A DNA stretch of 64,000 nt from Psettodes erumei (GCA_016785225.1 JAFBJZ010000364.1:105283-169282), one strand, 5' to 3'. Numbered from the stretch's first letter, positions 21,587 through 33,999 are shown. Numbers and translations: made by a program. Notes: a model not told the origin generated them from the letters alone.

Positions 21587-23937
21587 TATTTTTTTTTTGT
21601 TATTAAACTTTTTATTTGAAGAGAATACAGCTCATACATGTTGCTCTTAATTTTATATACAGATCATCCAGTCTTATCATCTAAGCAAATACGACAAGAA
21701 AAATAGGTTAAAAAAATCACATAATTACAAAAGAACCTACACTCTCTATCTTGGTACTCTTATACAGTTAAACTTATAACTGGATTGATATGCACCCTAA
21801 TTATCCAAAAAAAGAGAAATTATAATAATAAGTAGAAAATAACAATGACAACTGTAATAATAATAAGTAATTTGTCTGCCCCATATACACCTTCCTTTAT
21901 CCATGATTTCTCCTGTTAACAGTATCTTATCATGGGGTGATAACAGCAGTGACAAGAGCAACAGCAACACAAATTATAATAATAATAAATTCAATGAAAA
22001 TAGATTGCTGCATCCAGGTATAACACTGTAATAGTGTAATTATTGAACAGAAACAGAAAACAGAACCACATGAGTGGAGTCAGGAACTAGGGTTTTTTTT
22101 TATCGCTTTTTCCATTATCTTGTCTATAAGTTGCTAGATAGTTTATCCAGCTTTTCCAGTAACTTTCACACTTATCTTGTTCAAGCCTGAGAATGAATGT
22201 TAGCTTCTCCATTATAAAGATATCTTGAACCACTCTGATCCAATCTTCAACTGTAGGAGAATCTTTTACCAACCATTTGTGATTTCTTTCTTACTCGCTA
22301 GTAGTAGACTATTGTACATATGCTTATTTTTAGGTCCCTTCACAATGTCCGGTCTTAGCCCCAGACATAAGGTCTCAAAACCTGATGGAATCACTATTTT
22401 CATGACTTTCTCTATGTTCAGTTTAATTTCTTCCCAATATTTTAAAATGACCCAGCAGTCCCAAAACACATGAAAATCTGTTGCTTTGCTCTCGCCACAG
22501 GATCTCCAGCAGGATGTACTACCTCCCAAAGAAGTCCTTTGAGCTGGAACTCTAAAAAACCTAACTATACTTTTCCACCAAAATTCTCTCCAGGGCAGAG
22601 CAGATGTACTTTTCCACTGTTGTAAAATTATTTTTTCCCATGTTTCCATCTGCATCGTGATTTTACTCTCCTTCTCCCATTTGTCCTTGATATATGCAGT
22701 ATCCTCTTTTACTAGCTCTTGCAACACCTTTTATATCTTCGGTATATTTCCACATCCAGGGTCTGACCTGTAGCTGAGTAGAAATATCTTCATTATACCC
22801 AAATTAGTTGCAATTCTTCCTTTTTCATTGTTTTCTCTAGGTAGTGTCTAAGTTGCAAAAATCTATAAAAGTCTTGATTGGTTAAGCCAAATCGATTTTT
22901 AAGATCTTGAAATTGTCACAGTGTGCCCCCCTCGTAGAGATCACTGTATTTTATTAGCCCTTTATTGTCCCACTGTTTAAATCTTGCATCCATCCTATTT
23001 GTCAAGAAATCTGAGTCATATCCTATCCATCTTATGATCCAGTAAGGTTCTTTGGCCTTATTTTCATTGACTATCCTGTGCCAAATCCTAATTGACATTT
23101 TTATCCATGGGTTTATGTCTTTTAGATAAATAAACAATCCACTGTCCCCATATAATTGCTTGTAATGGGATATCACTAGATATCTGACATTCTGTCTTTC
23201 CACTTCGCTTTATAAGAAGGGTTGCAAATGTTAACCAAAATTTTTATCTGCACCATTTGGAAATATTTTTTTTTATTCGGGAGGGAGAGGCCTCCTTTGT
23301 CTTTTGCTAATTGAAGAATCTTATAGTGAATTCTTGGCCTCTTCCCCTGCCAAATAAATCGTGATATCAGTTTGTCAAATTCTTGGAATTTCCCCTTTGG
23401 AAGTTCTGCTGGTATGTTCTGGAATAGATATAGTAATCTGGGTAACACATTCATTTTTATTGCTTCCACCCTCTGGCCTAATCCTAGGAAGGGAACTAGA
23501 TTCCACCTGGTCAGATCAGATTTAATTTTGGAAAACAGGGGGTCATAATTCTCTGATATAATCATGTTCAGGTGTTTTGGGATATTCACCCCTAGATATT
23601 TAATTGACTTTGAATCCCAACTGACTTTAAATTCCTCTCTGATGAGTTGGCTAGGCGAATAATTAAATGTCAAAATTTGGGATTTCTGGGTGTTAAGTTT
23701 ATAACCTGATACGAATCCATATTCCCTCAGGGTTACAAGCAATTCTGGAAAGGAAGTGGATGGATGCCCCAAATATATCAAAATATCATCAGCGAACAGG
23801 GCAATTTTATGTTCTTCTTGAGACACCATGATCCCCTTTATCTTCTCATTCTGTCTTATCCATTGACTTAAGGGCTCTATAAAGATGGTGAATAAGAGTG
23901 GGGACACAGGGCAGCCCTGTTGACATCCCCTTTCTAG

Positions 23938-24489
23938 TAGTGGTGTGCGGTACTGCATATTTTGGTATCAATCCGATACCAAGTAAATACGGGCCAGTAT
24001 CGCCAATGCAGATACCAATATCGATACTTATCAATAAATAAGGTGGATGCATCACTGAATTGCTAAATCTTAATTGATTTTCATGACCTTAAGTGTTTTT
24101 TGTGATGTTTCCTTTTCTATTATTAAATAGTTAAAACTCAGGACACAATCAGGACAAAGTTTATAATTAAATAGAAAATGCTTTATTATCAAATGTTTTA
24201 AGAAAAATCTTTTTTGCTTTGCACGTCTAAGTCACGTCACATGACTCATGTGACAGCGCAACATCTAAGCACAAGAGGGGGGAGGGGGAGCAACGTGTGC
24301 CTGCTCTGCATTGACACAGGAGCGGCGAGTCCGGCGACCTGGCTATTTCCTCTTTGCCGAAAACGCAGCATTGCAAACAAGAGCGGAACTTAAAGTAAAG
24401 AATCGATCTCACCAGGCAAGTATCGATCCGATACCAATATCGACTTGGTATCGATACTATCAATATTTGGATCGATCCACCCACCACTA
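23938..24489 (+). mobile_element. hAT-type MITE, copy 1 (552 bp)
   Basis: Terminal inverted repeats start TAGTGGTG and end CACCACTA. Flanks are a perfect 8-bp target duplication 'ctttctag' (23930-23937 and 24490-24497). Subterminal regions are rich in ATCGATAC-type motifs. The centre has a GC-rich segment. No transposase. Two further copies of the same family lie at 45466 and 46044. Inserted in L1 ORF2. Confidence 0.92.
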
Positions 24490-24557
24490 CTTTCTAGTTC
24501 AAAATTATTTGTTAATCCTCCGTTAATCTGAATTTTGGCTGTTATCTTATAATTTAA

Positions 24558-26950
24558 CCCTTGTATTTTGTTGAAAAAAAATTACATTGATTATGTTGCG
24601 GGTCATTTTGACCCGTACTGTGTAAATCCACTCAAAACAGTCAAAAAGCAGTTTAAACCAATAACAATTTTATTTCAGATTATATTCCATTTTAGAAAAG
24701 AGCCATTACAATACATTTTTAATTTCAACATTATATTTAAGAACTATTTTTTTCCCAAGTTTTTCCCTCTGATTTTTTTTTTCATTTAACTTTTCCCTTT
24801 TTCTCACATTTTCAAAGTTCAACATTTTCAATGCTCTCCACATGATGGACAGAATGTAACTATGTGCTTTCTGCAGATGTATTTGTTGCATTTCACACAA
24901 GAGGTACTTGTTTTACTGTCCTCTCTGGAGGGACAGACCTGACATCTTCTTCATTCTTCTTCATTCCATTTCTTTCCACCTGTGTCCACTAGATCCATTG
25001 CAGATTGGGTAAATGGCTTGATCTTGACCTTTTCTATGACGGCTGCTGCTGCAGGGGATCAAGCTGGCCTGGCTCGCCTCTGGATCTTGGGAGTGACTAG
25101 TGCTTTGCCGAGTTCTTCCAGGAAAAGCCGGTGTCTGTACAATTTGCCAGCTTTCCATTGTTGGTTGATTTCAGTCCACAGGACATAGGCATTGTAAGAT
25201 GACACATCCACAATGTTGTAGAAAATCACCAAGGGCCAACGGGCAGTCTTGCACTGGCAACTATATGTTGCTGTGACTTCGTCCAGATTGTCAACTCCTC
25301 CTTTTGTGGAGGTGTTGTCCAGTATCATTTGTGGCTTCATGTCTTCTCTTGTGCTTAGAGATGCATCTGTATGCATTGTGCTCATCACAAGAACATTCTT
25401 GAAGTCTCTTTGGGCAGTATGAAACAACTGTTGCTTTCTCAGTGAAAGCAAATATTGAGGAATGCAGAGGTCTGCCCTGCATCTTCAGATTTTCACTGGG
25501 AAGTTCTGGTTTATTTCTTCTGACTGTTCCCAACAGAGTCAGCTTTTTCTTCTGAAGTTCTTCTCCAAGGCGGTAGGATGTAAAGAAGTTGTCACATGTG
25601 ATGTTATGACCTTGCAACACTTCACTCATCTCTAGCACCACACGCATCCCCTGATTCTTCTGAGATGCTGCTCCAGGTAGCTTTCCAGTATACACTTGCA
25701 TATTCCATGCATAGCTAGACTTTGCATCACAAGCTGCCCACATTTTGATGCCATACTTCGCAGGCTTGTTGGGCAGGTACTGTCTGAAAGGACAGCACCC
25801 CCTAAATGGAACAAGGCGCTCATCTACTGTAACATGTGGACCAATGTTGTACAACAAAGGTAGAATTTCAACCTATTTATCCCATACATCTCTGATCGCA
25901 GCTAGTTTGTCTTTTTCACGTCGACTAGCTCTGGTTTCACGGTTGTCAAATCGGATCACACGAGATATCATGTGAAATGTCTGCAGAGACATTGTTGCTC
26001 TCAAGATTGGCCTTCCATACTCTTCATCCCATAGACTAGCAGTTGCTTCTCCCTTTGACTTGTACACTCCAGCTAATATGAGAATTCCAATGTGAGCATG
26101 CAAGTCAATCTGATCCAGTGGCTTCCATTTCTCCTGAAATACACGCCTCCCCTCCAAGTTGGTCATTTCTAGTATGATCTTCTCTATTGGTGGGGATATG
26201 AAGAGTTGAAATGCTGATTTGATATCATCAACTCATGTGACAGCAAATCTTGTAGGACCAGGAGTCATTTTGATGATATTGGAAGATGACAGTCTACCTC
26301 GGCTTTGGTGTGGTGATGTTGACCATTTTACATTACCATCTTTAGATGCCCATGTCTGCTCTGTGGATGATGATTGCTGCATTCCTTGGCTTTCAACTGA
26401 TGGCGACACAACAGCAGGCTCGTCCTCTGAATCCTCCTCATCATCAGAAAATTGATAGTCTAGATCAGCAATTGCATTGTCCTCAGTCTCTGAAAGATCC
26501 TCTATTTCTGAAATCTCTTCCTCTGCATCACTATCTGAGTTCAAAATCTGTGATAAAGCTTCTTCGGCTGTAAACCTTCTGGAGCTCATTTTTGGTGTGG
26601 CATGTGGCAGAGATGTCATGAGAAAAGTGACAAGAAAAAGGGAGACACACACCTGGGTTTCTGACAGTCAAAATACAAGGACATCAAAGAGGCATGTTTA
26701 TTTTGAATCTGTACAGCTACTTACCCACATAAAAGTGCCCGGGTCAAAATGACCTGCAACATCACCTTTGTATACAAACACTGAACAGACATTACACTAA
26801 ACATCACAGTGTCCAGATTTTACACACAAGTTCATGACCCCAGATGAGGAAAAGTCACAAAATTTCATGAAGAAAAAGAAAGGATAACCAGTGCTTTGGT
26901 CAACACAAAAACTGAAATGGGACAAATTGACCCTTAACATAATAGAAGGG
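24558..26950 (-). mobile_element. piggyBac transposon (2393 bp)
   Basis: TTAA target duplications at 24554-24557 and 26951-26954 flank ends CCCTTGTATTTTGTTG and (reversed) CCCTTCTATTATGTT. Subterminal palindromes GGGTCATTTTGACCC (24600-24614) and GGGTCAAAATGACC (26741-26754) form a second inverted pair. It carries a near-complete transposase gene on the minus strand. Inserted in L1 ORF2. Confidence 0.95.
24835..26589 (-). pseudogene. piggyBac transposase (PGBD4-like), nonsense and frameshift mutations
   Basis: Likely start at 26589 ('MSSRRFTAEEALSQIL'), after which an acidic, Ser-rich N-terminus follows. The DDE_Tnp_1_7 domain runs from about 26180: 'HIGILILAGVYKSKGEATASLWDEEYGRP', 'MSLQTFHMISRVIRFDNRETR', 'VTVDERLVPFRGCCPFRQYLPNKPAKYGIKMW' and 'GHNITCDNFFTSYRLGEEL'. 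A later frame has 'TSTKGGVDNLDEVTATY' (~25290). All three catalytic Asp positions (DERLVPF, CDNFFTS, GGVDNLDE) are present. The C-terminal cysteine-rich domain is visible near 24950-24850 ('CVKCNKYICRKH'). In-frame stops occur near 26234 and 25875, and a frameshift near 25395. It is nearly full length and probably died recently. Confidence 0.9.
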
Positions 26951-28188
26951 TTAAAGCTTGTATTATTTTAACAAAATCATTATGGAACTGGAACCTCTCT
27001 AGTGTCTTATATAGGAAGGACCAGTCAACAGATCTAACCCTAACAATACAGCCTCTAAATTGTCTTTGTTTATATGGTTAATGACATGTAGTGTCCTTCT
27101 AACATTGTCCTGTGTTGGCCTCTGTCTAATGAACCCTGCTTGATCCAGCTGTATAATATCTGGGAGTATTATTTCTAGGGGTTTTGCTAGAATTGATGTA
27201 AAGAGTTTATAATCCTGGTTCAACAAACTAATTGGGCGGTAATTACTGCAGTCTGTCTTATCTTTTCCATCTTTCGGTATTACAGTTATGATGGCTTCCC
27301 TCCAAGATGGAGGAATCTCCCCTTTTTCAAGGACCCAATTGAATGTTTTCAATAGTAATGGTGATAGTCACTGAAAGTCTTATACCATTCCGCTGGGAAC
27401 CCATCGGATCCTGGAGACTTATTAGGTTTGAGTCTATAGATTGCCTTTTGGAGTTCTCCTATAGTCACATTGGCCAATAAGGCTTTATTTTGGTCTTCTG
27501 TAATTGTTGGGAGATTAAGTAAAGCAAGCAGAGATTCAGGTAACCTGTCCCCCTTACTAGCAATCCGGGCATATAAATTTTTGTAATATTTTTCAAAACA
27601 ACTGAGAATGTCCTGAAAGTCATGTTTCATTTGTTTAGTGATTGGGTCTTTGATTTTATATACTACCCTCTCTGCTTGTTGCTTTCTTAATTTATAAGCC
27701 AATATTTTAGCTGATTTACTACCTACTTCATAATACCTCTGTTTCAAAAAGGTTAGCTTCTTCTGAATGTCAACCTGGTAAATTTCTTTGATCTGATTTT
27801 TAATTTCCTTAATTTTTTTGAGTAATGTCCAATTGGACATCTTTTTTGGGTTTTTTTTTCTAAATTACCTAACTCTTTTTCTAGTTTATCTAATTTTTCC
27901 TGTCTGAGCCTTTTTTTGTAGGACCAGTTTCGCAATGATTTTCCCTCTCAGGACAGCTTTACCTGCATCCCATACCATAAGTGGGGACACTTCCCCATTA
28001 TCATTTTCAGTATAACTGAATTTCCTTTAGAAGTTCTTCCTTCATTTTTCCTTCAAGTACATTTAAATTAAGTCTCCAAGAAAAAGTGTTTTTGCTGTTT
28101 TTTAAAGTTAAACCTCGGTAAACTGGACTGTGGTCTGACAAATCCATTATCCCAATTTTACAAGACTTTACAAAACCAATATCTTTAT

Positions 28189-28667
28189 TGTACTGATGAT
28201 CAGTACAGGAACCAGGCGCAAGACAGTGTGTGCTGACAATGATCTTTATTAGCGACAATCCAAAATCCGCAAATCCAAAAAATCCCAAACAAGTCCGTAA
28301 TCTGGGTCCGAAAACCAGGGCAGCAAAACCAGAGGCGTAGTCAAAACAGTCCGAGTCAGAAAACCAGAGAAACGGCAAACAAATCCGAGGGCTAGGGCAA
28401 GAAACGGTGGTCAGACAAAACTGGGCTCTTAAAAACAGATCAGGCTTGGCGACAGGGTTCTCGGCTCAGGCATGAAATGGTCACGATTCGACACCAGGAA
28501 TTGTGAGGCAGGGTTTAAATACACTGGGGAGTGATTATCAAACGAGGCACAGGTGCGGGGGAGTTAGTCAGGTGATTAACCAAAAAGGGGAAAGAACACC
28601 AGGGGAGCCCTAACAGAAAACACCAGGAGAAGACAGACAGAAACCCGAAAGGACATGGATCATAACA
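28189..28667 (-). repeat. Solo LTR (gypsy type) in the L1 endonuclease
   Basis: On the minus strand it starts TGTTATGATCC, contains a TATA-like 'gtatttaaaccctgcc' region and the polyadenylation signal 'gctaataaagatcattg', and ends CAGTACA. The 479-bp length suits a Ty3/gypsy LTR. Flanks 'tttat' and 'tgtat' match at 4 of 5 positions, a weak target duplication. L1 endonuclease sequence lies on both sides, but about 100 codons of it are missing here. Confidence 0.65.
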
Positions 28668-29247
28668 TGTATCCCCACATATGGAAGCTCAAAAGCAGGA
28701 TCTCTTGCAGGAATATTATATCTACCTTGTCTTTTTTCATTTTGCCCAGAATTTTACTTCTTTTTACCGGGTTAAGTACACCCTTCACATTATAAGAAGC
28801 CAACCTAAGTGTAACCTTTCGGCTTTCCATTATAAATCAGGTATCACCTTTAATTTCACTACCCCCCCTCCACTCCACAAAAAAGAACATAAGTAATACA
28901 GTCCCAGAAAAACATGAACTTAATACATTTAACCCGTGTCTCAAATTGAATTTCCTGTTTTGAGGTCTCATTTGTGACCTTGATGGAGCCGAGATATTTG
29001 GCGGGCTCGAAGGGAAAGCCTCCATGTGTCTTCAACTGTGGAGGGCCCTCCTTTAAGTTTTCAAAGTGGTCCATGCTTTTAGCTCAGTCAGATCTTCCCC
29101 GATCATACATATTATATTATTGAGTGTCATTAGCCTAAACCAAACAACTCCCATGGCAGTGATTTATTAATTGTTTGTTTCACAGTCTCTACTGCTATGC
29201 CTCCTTACCGTAGGGTATCTGCGCCGAGACACAGGTCCGAAACAAGT

Positions 29248-30117
29248 TCACTGGTCAGTGCATCTGAAAGCATCCAGTCTCTTTCTAAAACCAGCCTCTG
29301 GCTGCTGGTCTGCTCCTCTCGGTGGCCGGATTCTGCACCACATCAAATTTGCCACTCTGTCAGCCCAGCTCGCCGGTGGTTTAAATATTGTCATGGACAA
29401 ACCTCTCTTCGCCATGTCCTTCGTAACCTCCTCTGCAGAGTTGTACAGGCATGTCTCTCCCTCATAAAACACCCTCATTCTGGCCGGAAAAGGAGTTTGG
29501 AACTGTATGTTATTCTCCCGCAGCACCTTCTTCGCCTCCGCATATTCCTGGTGCTTCCTGAGGGTCTCCGGTGCATAATCGTGGTCCACAAAAACTCTTC
29601 TTTCCTGATGCAGAAACCCCTTTTTTTGCCACACCAGTTTTAGGATTTCTCCTTTAGTTTTGCTGCTGGAGAACTTAACAGCTATGGATCTCGGGGCAGA
29701 ATCGGCCGGGGGTTTCGGTCCCAGTGCGCGAATGCGCGCACTCAATTTTGATTTCGTCGGTGGGAGGCAGCTCCAGTTTCTCCTTCAGCAGATTTTCCAC
29801 GAATGTTATCATCGATGTGGAGTTGCTCTCTGACCTCTATGCCGTGAATCCTTATATTCTCCCGTCTCGCTCTTCCCTCTTGATCCGTTGATCCGCTTCT
29901 CTTCCAGCTTAGCCTGTAACTTCAACAGTTCCCTCGTAGCCTCCTCCAGCCCCTGCACTCTTTCCTCTGTCTCTGAAATTCTTATTTCAGCTTCATCAAC
30001 TCTGCTGTTAGTTGCCTTAATGTCCTCTCGTATCTCTCGGAGAGTGTCTGCATTTTCACGCCGAAACTCTCTCAGCTCTTGCAAAATCACCTGCAAGCTA
30101 GCTGTGCCCGTGTCCAC
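29248..30117 (-). pseudogene. L1 ORF1 (RNA-binding protein), two-frame remnant
   Basis: 30117-29809 encodes a coiled coil with heptad-like spacing ('LQELREFRRENADTLREIRE' then 'RISETEERVQGLEEATREL'). 29745-29248 encodes the RRM and C-terminal domain of an L1 ORF1p: 'PRSIAVKFSSSKTKGEILKL', 'RVFVDHDYAPETLRKHQEY', 'IQFQTPFPARMRVFYEGE'. These follow the order coiled coil, RRM, CTD. The two parts are in different frames about 60 bases apart. ORF1p coats L1 RNA and acts as a nucleic-acid chaperone. Confidence 0.8.
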
Positions 30118-30230
30118 CTGTAGCTCCCCCTTGTCAAGGTGGAGAGCTGTGTCGTCTTCGATCGACTCTTCCTCGGCTGTTTGAACCCTTTCCTTCGTCT
30201 GTGAAATGTTTTAAGACTAATCACTAAGAC

Positions 30231-31417
30231 TAAGACTACTTTTGAGGTTACTTCTCCCCCTCCTTTTTTATCTATAAGCCACTATTTTATCACAGTCAGT
30301 CAAAAGAAAAAATAATAGATTTACCAACTTTATAGGACTCAGAAGACTTATTAACATAATAACAAAATCAGAACACAAAGTCCACATATAATATTGACCA
30401 AAAGCACAAATAATCTATCAAATTGTAATTACAATTTCCTCAAATATCATGCAAATAAAAGAAAGTCCAACCCTATATAAAGCCGAAAAAGATCATGCAC
30501 TCCCACAAGGGACCAACTATCACTAAATGTGTTCCTATTCGAAACGAGACAATCACCTAATTATCAATCAATGCTCACACCCATTTACCTCATATCATCA
30601 AATAGTCTCAATATTAAATCCCCAATGCAGCTCAGATCAGAATAAGCCATGCACGGACAATAAAACTCATATTTGCAACTCCCAACAAAGTTTAAACATC
30701 TTAAACCATCTAAAACCACCTCCCAGAGGGCTTTTGTCCAAATCTGTGGCTTCTCTAACTCTTATTCTCTCTTTTTCTTCTTCATTCCTATTTCTCTTTT
30801 ATTCTTTACTCTTATTTCCTCATATCTCTTTATTTCTTTATTAACTCTTTACTTTTTCTCTTATCTTCTCTAGTCTCTTGTCTCTTTTTTCAGCTTTCCA
30901 AATTCCCCTGAACCCAGAGCTGTTACTTTTTCTCTTTTAACCAAGCGGACTATTTCTCACAGCCAACTTTCATGCAGTGACTAATATACACATTTTACCA
31001 TTAAGAAGGTGAGGGCCCAATCTTCATTAATCTCGCATGGTGTTATTTCGCTCAACGCATCATTACTAATTAGGCTATTCTACACTTCATCTTCATATAT
31101 TTTTCTATCTTGGAGCGGCAAATTTCCCAGACTGTAGTCAGGGGAGTTGAAGAAGGAAGGATAACCTATTAACTTTGCCTGCTCTCGACTTCTGTACCAA
31201 ATATTTTTATGTCTTGTGTCTAACAATAAGTCTCCCAGCCTATGTCAATGACAACACTGACATTATAAATTAGTCACAGTAACATGAAGCACTCACTAAT
31301 TAAACCCCACACTTTCTCAACAGGATTTTGCATGTCTTTGTATCATGCTAAATTAATTACGCTGACAAAATTAGAAGAAATACTTAACACTAGTCAGGAA
31401 TTGCTGGAGTACCGGCC
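30231..31417. other. No gene; possible L1 5' region and AT-rich DNA
   Basis: AT-rich, with pyrimidine-rich stretches near 30770-30900. The start may be L1 5' UTR. No conserved protein or RNA is recognised. Confidence 0.35.
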
Positions 31418-31541
31418 CAGTTCGTGAAATAACGAGGCAATGAGACTTGTAAGTTAATCAAGAATCATTTCTGTAGCCATCTTTATTCATATCTATGCCC
31501 AGCCCCTTTAACCCCAAGAAGCACACCATAGAAACCCTAAC
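31418..31541. repeat. Dispersed repeat, copy B (left part)
   Basis: Aligns with 985-1110. It continues at 32370-32420 after the Tc1 insertion. See copy A. Confidence 0.7.
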
Positions 31542-31543
31542 TA

Positions 31544-32367
31544 CAGTGGTAAGATTTCATGATAATTTGCTCTAACCTTATAAGAGAAGATCACAGCAAC
31601 AAGATTTGATTTCCTACAGAGATGTAGAGATTTGAGTGTTTTCCAGACCAAAATTCTTGGAGTAGCATTACATAGTTTTATTATGATAAAATAAATGTAA
31701 AATTGATATGTGCAAAAGTTTATCACATTTATCACATTGATTTAAAATCCTGTAGGGATTTATAGCTGACAGGTTGCAGCACAAAATTGCTTTTACTAGC
31801 TTGTGAGAACTTCAATTACAAAGACAGGTGGAACCAGTCATGAAAAACGTTATTTAACAGAGGCAGTTGCTGGCTGTGCTTGTCCTAGGTTCTTTTTTAG
31901 CAAGCCACAGACCGCCTCCCGAGAACTACAAGAACATCTGGCTACTGATCTGTGTAGTTGTTCATCATTCCACAATCCACCGTACTTTGCACCAGGAAAA
32001 GCTCATTGGAAGGGTGATGCACAAAAAACCTTTCCTGAGTGTTGGTCACAAGAAGAGTTGCATGAGGTATGCAAAATCACATCTGGACAAGCCAGAAGCA
32101 TTTTGGAAAAAAAAATACTGTGGTCAGATGAGACTAAGATAGAGTTATTTGGTCAGAACAACAGGAGGTATGATTCCATGAGAAGATCTTATTGCCTACT
32201 GTGAAATTTGGTGGAGGGTCCATCATGTTATGGGGCTGTGTGGCTAGCACAGGGACTGGAAACCTTGTTAAAGTTGAGGACCACATGAATTCCTCTCAGT
32301 ATCAGCAGATTCTTGACAAGAATGTTCAAGAATCGGTCACAAGGTCACAAACTTTTGCATACCACTG
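31544..32367 (+). mobile_element. Tc1-like element (824 bp, internally decayed)
   Basis: Ends CAGTGGTA and TACCACTG are flanked by TA on both sides (31542-31543 and 32368-32369). The sequence outside matches the uninterrupted copy A at about 1112. Carries a Tc1 transposase remnant. Confidence 0.88.
31800..32350 (+). pseudogene. Tc1 transposase remnant
   Basis: Broken frames give 'TLHQEKLIGRVMHKKPFLSVGHKKSCMRYAKSHLDK' (31990-32095), 'ILWSDETKIELFGQN' with the second-Asp motif of the DDE domain (~32115-32160), and 'TVKFGGGSIMLWGCVASTGTGNLVKVEDHMNSSQYQQIL' (32195-32315). The N-terminal paired-like DNA-binding domain is missing, along with the last catalytic residue. Inactive. Confidence 0.85.
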
Positions 32368-32449
32368 TATGACGTAGCCATGTGTTACAAGGTTAATGTC
32401 CAGTGTTCCAGCAGTAGCGGCCACATCTGTCCACCCAGAATTCCCCTGA

Positions 32450-33480
32450 ACCTGAAAGAGAGAGAAAGAGATGTCAGAGTCTGAAGTGACAGAGCTGGAG
32501 TAGATATTCAAGGGCCGGACAAAGGTTGGGGGCATTTTGCTGGTGCAACAGATGGTGGACAGCCCTGCCATGGAAGCTGAGCCAACCTTGTGGGCTGGTG
32601 CAGATCCAAATGGGCCGGTTTGAGGAGATCCAGCAAAATTTAGTCTGGCTTACCACTGATGTCCACAAGAAAAGCCTTGTCCCCAGCCTTGTCCCCAGCC
32701 TCTGAGACTGGAAATGGTCCCCAATGTATGTTGTGTCAGACTCTGCTGCCCTTAGATTGGTAGAACATAGGACTGCAGAAGAGATGTGATGTAGGCGCTG
32801 GTGCTATCCTGGAAAACAGTTTGTTGTTCTGAGTGATGAAAACCCATGGGAGGGTGGCAAGGGCCCCAGCAGGTCCATGTGCACATGGTCAAACCTCCTT
32901 TCAGGCTCAGAGAAAGGCGCCAATGGGGCCTTTACATGGCAATGCATCTTACAGCATTGGCATATGCTGCAGGCATTGGCCCAGTGGCAAAAATCCTTCT
33001 GAAGCCTGCACAAGAAGCCAACAATTAGCCAACACCAACTTCTGTGATGCCTTTTTGCACGGGTGGAAAAGACCATGAATGGCATTGAAACCTGCTGGCA
33101 GGTTTGTCTCCTCTGCGATGTCTCCTTGGGGTAACCGGCCCACCGGTAGTCAATTCCAAGAGGTGTACAGCACTGACAATGGCAGTTTTCTTTACCTGCA
33201 ACAGGTACAGGCTCAGAAGTTCACGATCAAAAGCGCTATACTTTCTCTCATTGGGGTGTAGTTAATGGCTGAAGAAACACTGCGGCAATCTGAAGCATGT
33301 GTGGTGAGGGCGATTGGTGCCTCAGGTACAGGGTGCGCCAGCATAGCTGCATTGGCTAGAGCTTTTTTGGTGTCTGAGAAAGTCCTGTCCATCTCCTCCT
33401 TTATGGCCCCTGCTTGGCAGCATGCCTCTGAGGGCCCCGAAAAGTGGCTGCATGACCATGTTTTGTGAAGGCGGTTGGCT
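32450..33480 (-). pseudogene. Ty3/gypsy pol remnant (integrase zinc-binding part visible)
   Basis: The minus-strand frame 33085-32804 reads 'GFLCRLQKDFCHWANACSICQCCKMH' then 'KAPLAPFSEPERRFDHVHMDLLGPLPPSHGF'. This is the end of the HHCC zinc-binding domain and the first catalytic Asp ('DLLGPLP') of a gypsy integrase. Sequence down to 32450 on the same strand contains more broken frames. Sequence at 33100-33480 is probably the preceding pol. Inactive. Confidence 0.75.
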
Positions 33481-33489
33481 CAGTAACAT

Positions 33490-33995
33490 CTGGAAACTCG
33501 GTGAGGAGGCAAAATATAACTAATGTCACATGTACACTTGGCAAGCTAAAGTTGAATTGGAAATGTTTACTCACTGAAATTAGAAGGCCTTGGTAAGGTT
33601 TTACAAGGTGCAACTGGAAGCCCTTTCATACTAAAAAAAACAGCAGTAAGAGCATAAAATGGCATGTGCATGGGCAAACAGGTCAGATGTTTGAAAATTT
33701 TGATGTTCACATTTTTTGTGATCTACATTTACTTGTGTAAAATTAACTTGTTATAAAATCGGGAAGTATTTGTTAGAATTAAATAAACTCTACTACAACA
33801 ATTTAATAAATTTAAATCTATGAATTAAGCTTGATTAAGATTCAGAATCAGTTTTTTTTTTCCAACGTATAATCAAAAATGTAACCTGTATAAGAAATAT
33901 TCCACCTTTTTGTTATAAATTTCTTGCAATTTAGTTTACAGAGTTCCTGACATTGTAGATCTGAAAAATAATTAGCTAGATTTAATTTCAGCTTC
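33490..33995. other. No gene seen
   Basis: AT-rich sequence with a T-run near 33850. Nothing recognised. Confidence 0.4.
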
Positions 33996-33999
33996 AGAT

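Larger units (their letters stand above)
22087..28870 (-). pseudogene. L1 ORF2 (endonuclease-reverse transcriptase), split by insertions
   Basis: Endonuclease start: 'RLASYNVKGVLNPVKR' (~28810) and 'DIIFLQE' (~28720). The middle of the endonuclease is missing at the solo LTR. 'DLSDHSPVY' (~28130) marks its end. RT: 'KPNKSPGSDGFPAEWYK' (~27400), 'CSNYRPISLLNQDYKL' (~27230), 'LDQAGFIRQRPTQDN' (~27130). The 'A-x-KAFDSV' catalytic box near 27030 is deleted with a frameshift. After piggyBac and MITE: 'RGCQQGCPVSPLLF' (~23920) and an intact 'LFADDILIYLG' (~23800). The C-terminus has 'DFHVFWDCW' (~22480) and ends at 22087. Loss of the first catalytic Asp region makes it inactive. Confidence 0.85.
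21587..30230 (-). mobile_element. Long L1-like LINE, minus strand, with nested insertions
   Basis: The element runs right to left: ORF1 (30117-29248), a short intergenic stretch, ORF2 (about 28870-22087), 3' UTR and an A-rich tail (T run on the plus strand at 21587-21597). It was hit by a solo LTR (28189-28667), a piggyBac element (24554-24957 to 26954) and a hAT MITE (23938-24489). Removing these leaves an element of about 5.2 kb, close to full length for fish L1 types. The 5' boundary near 30.2 kb is approximate. Confidence 0.8.

Noticed and set aside
29171..29643. Plus-strand frames of 98 and 148 residues opposite L1 ORF1
   Set aside because: Antisense of the ORF1p RRM/CTD.
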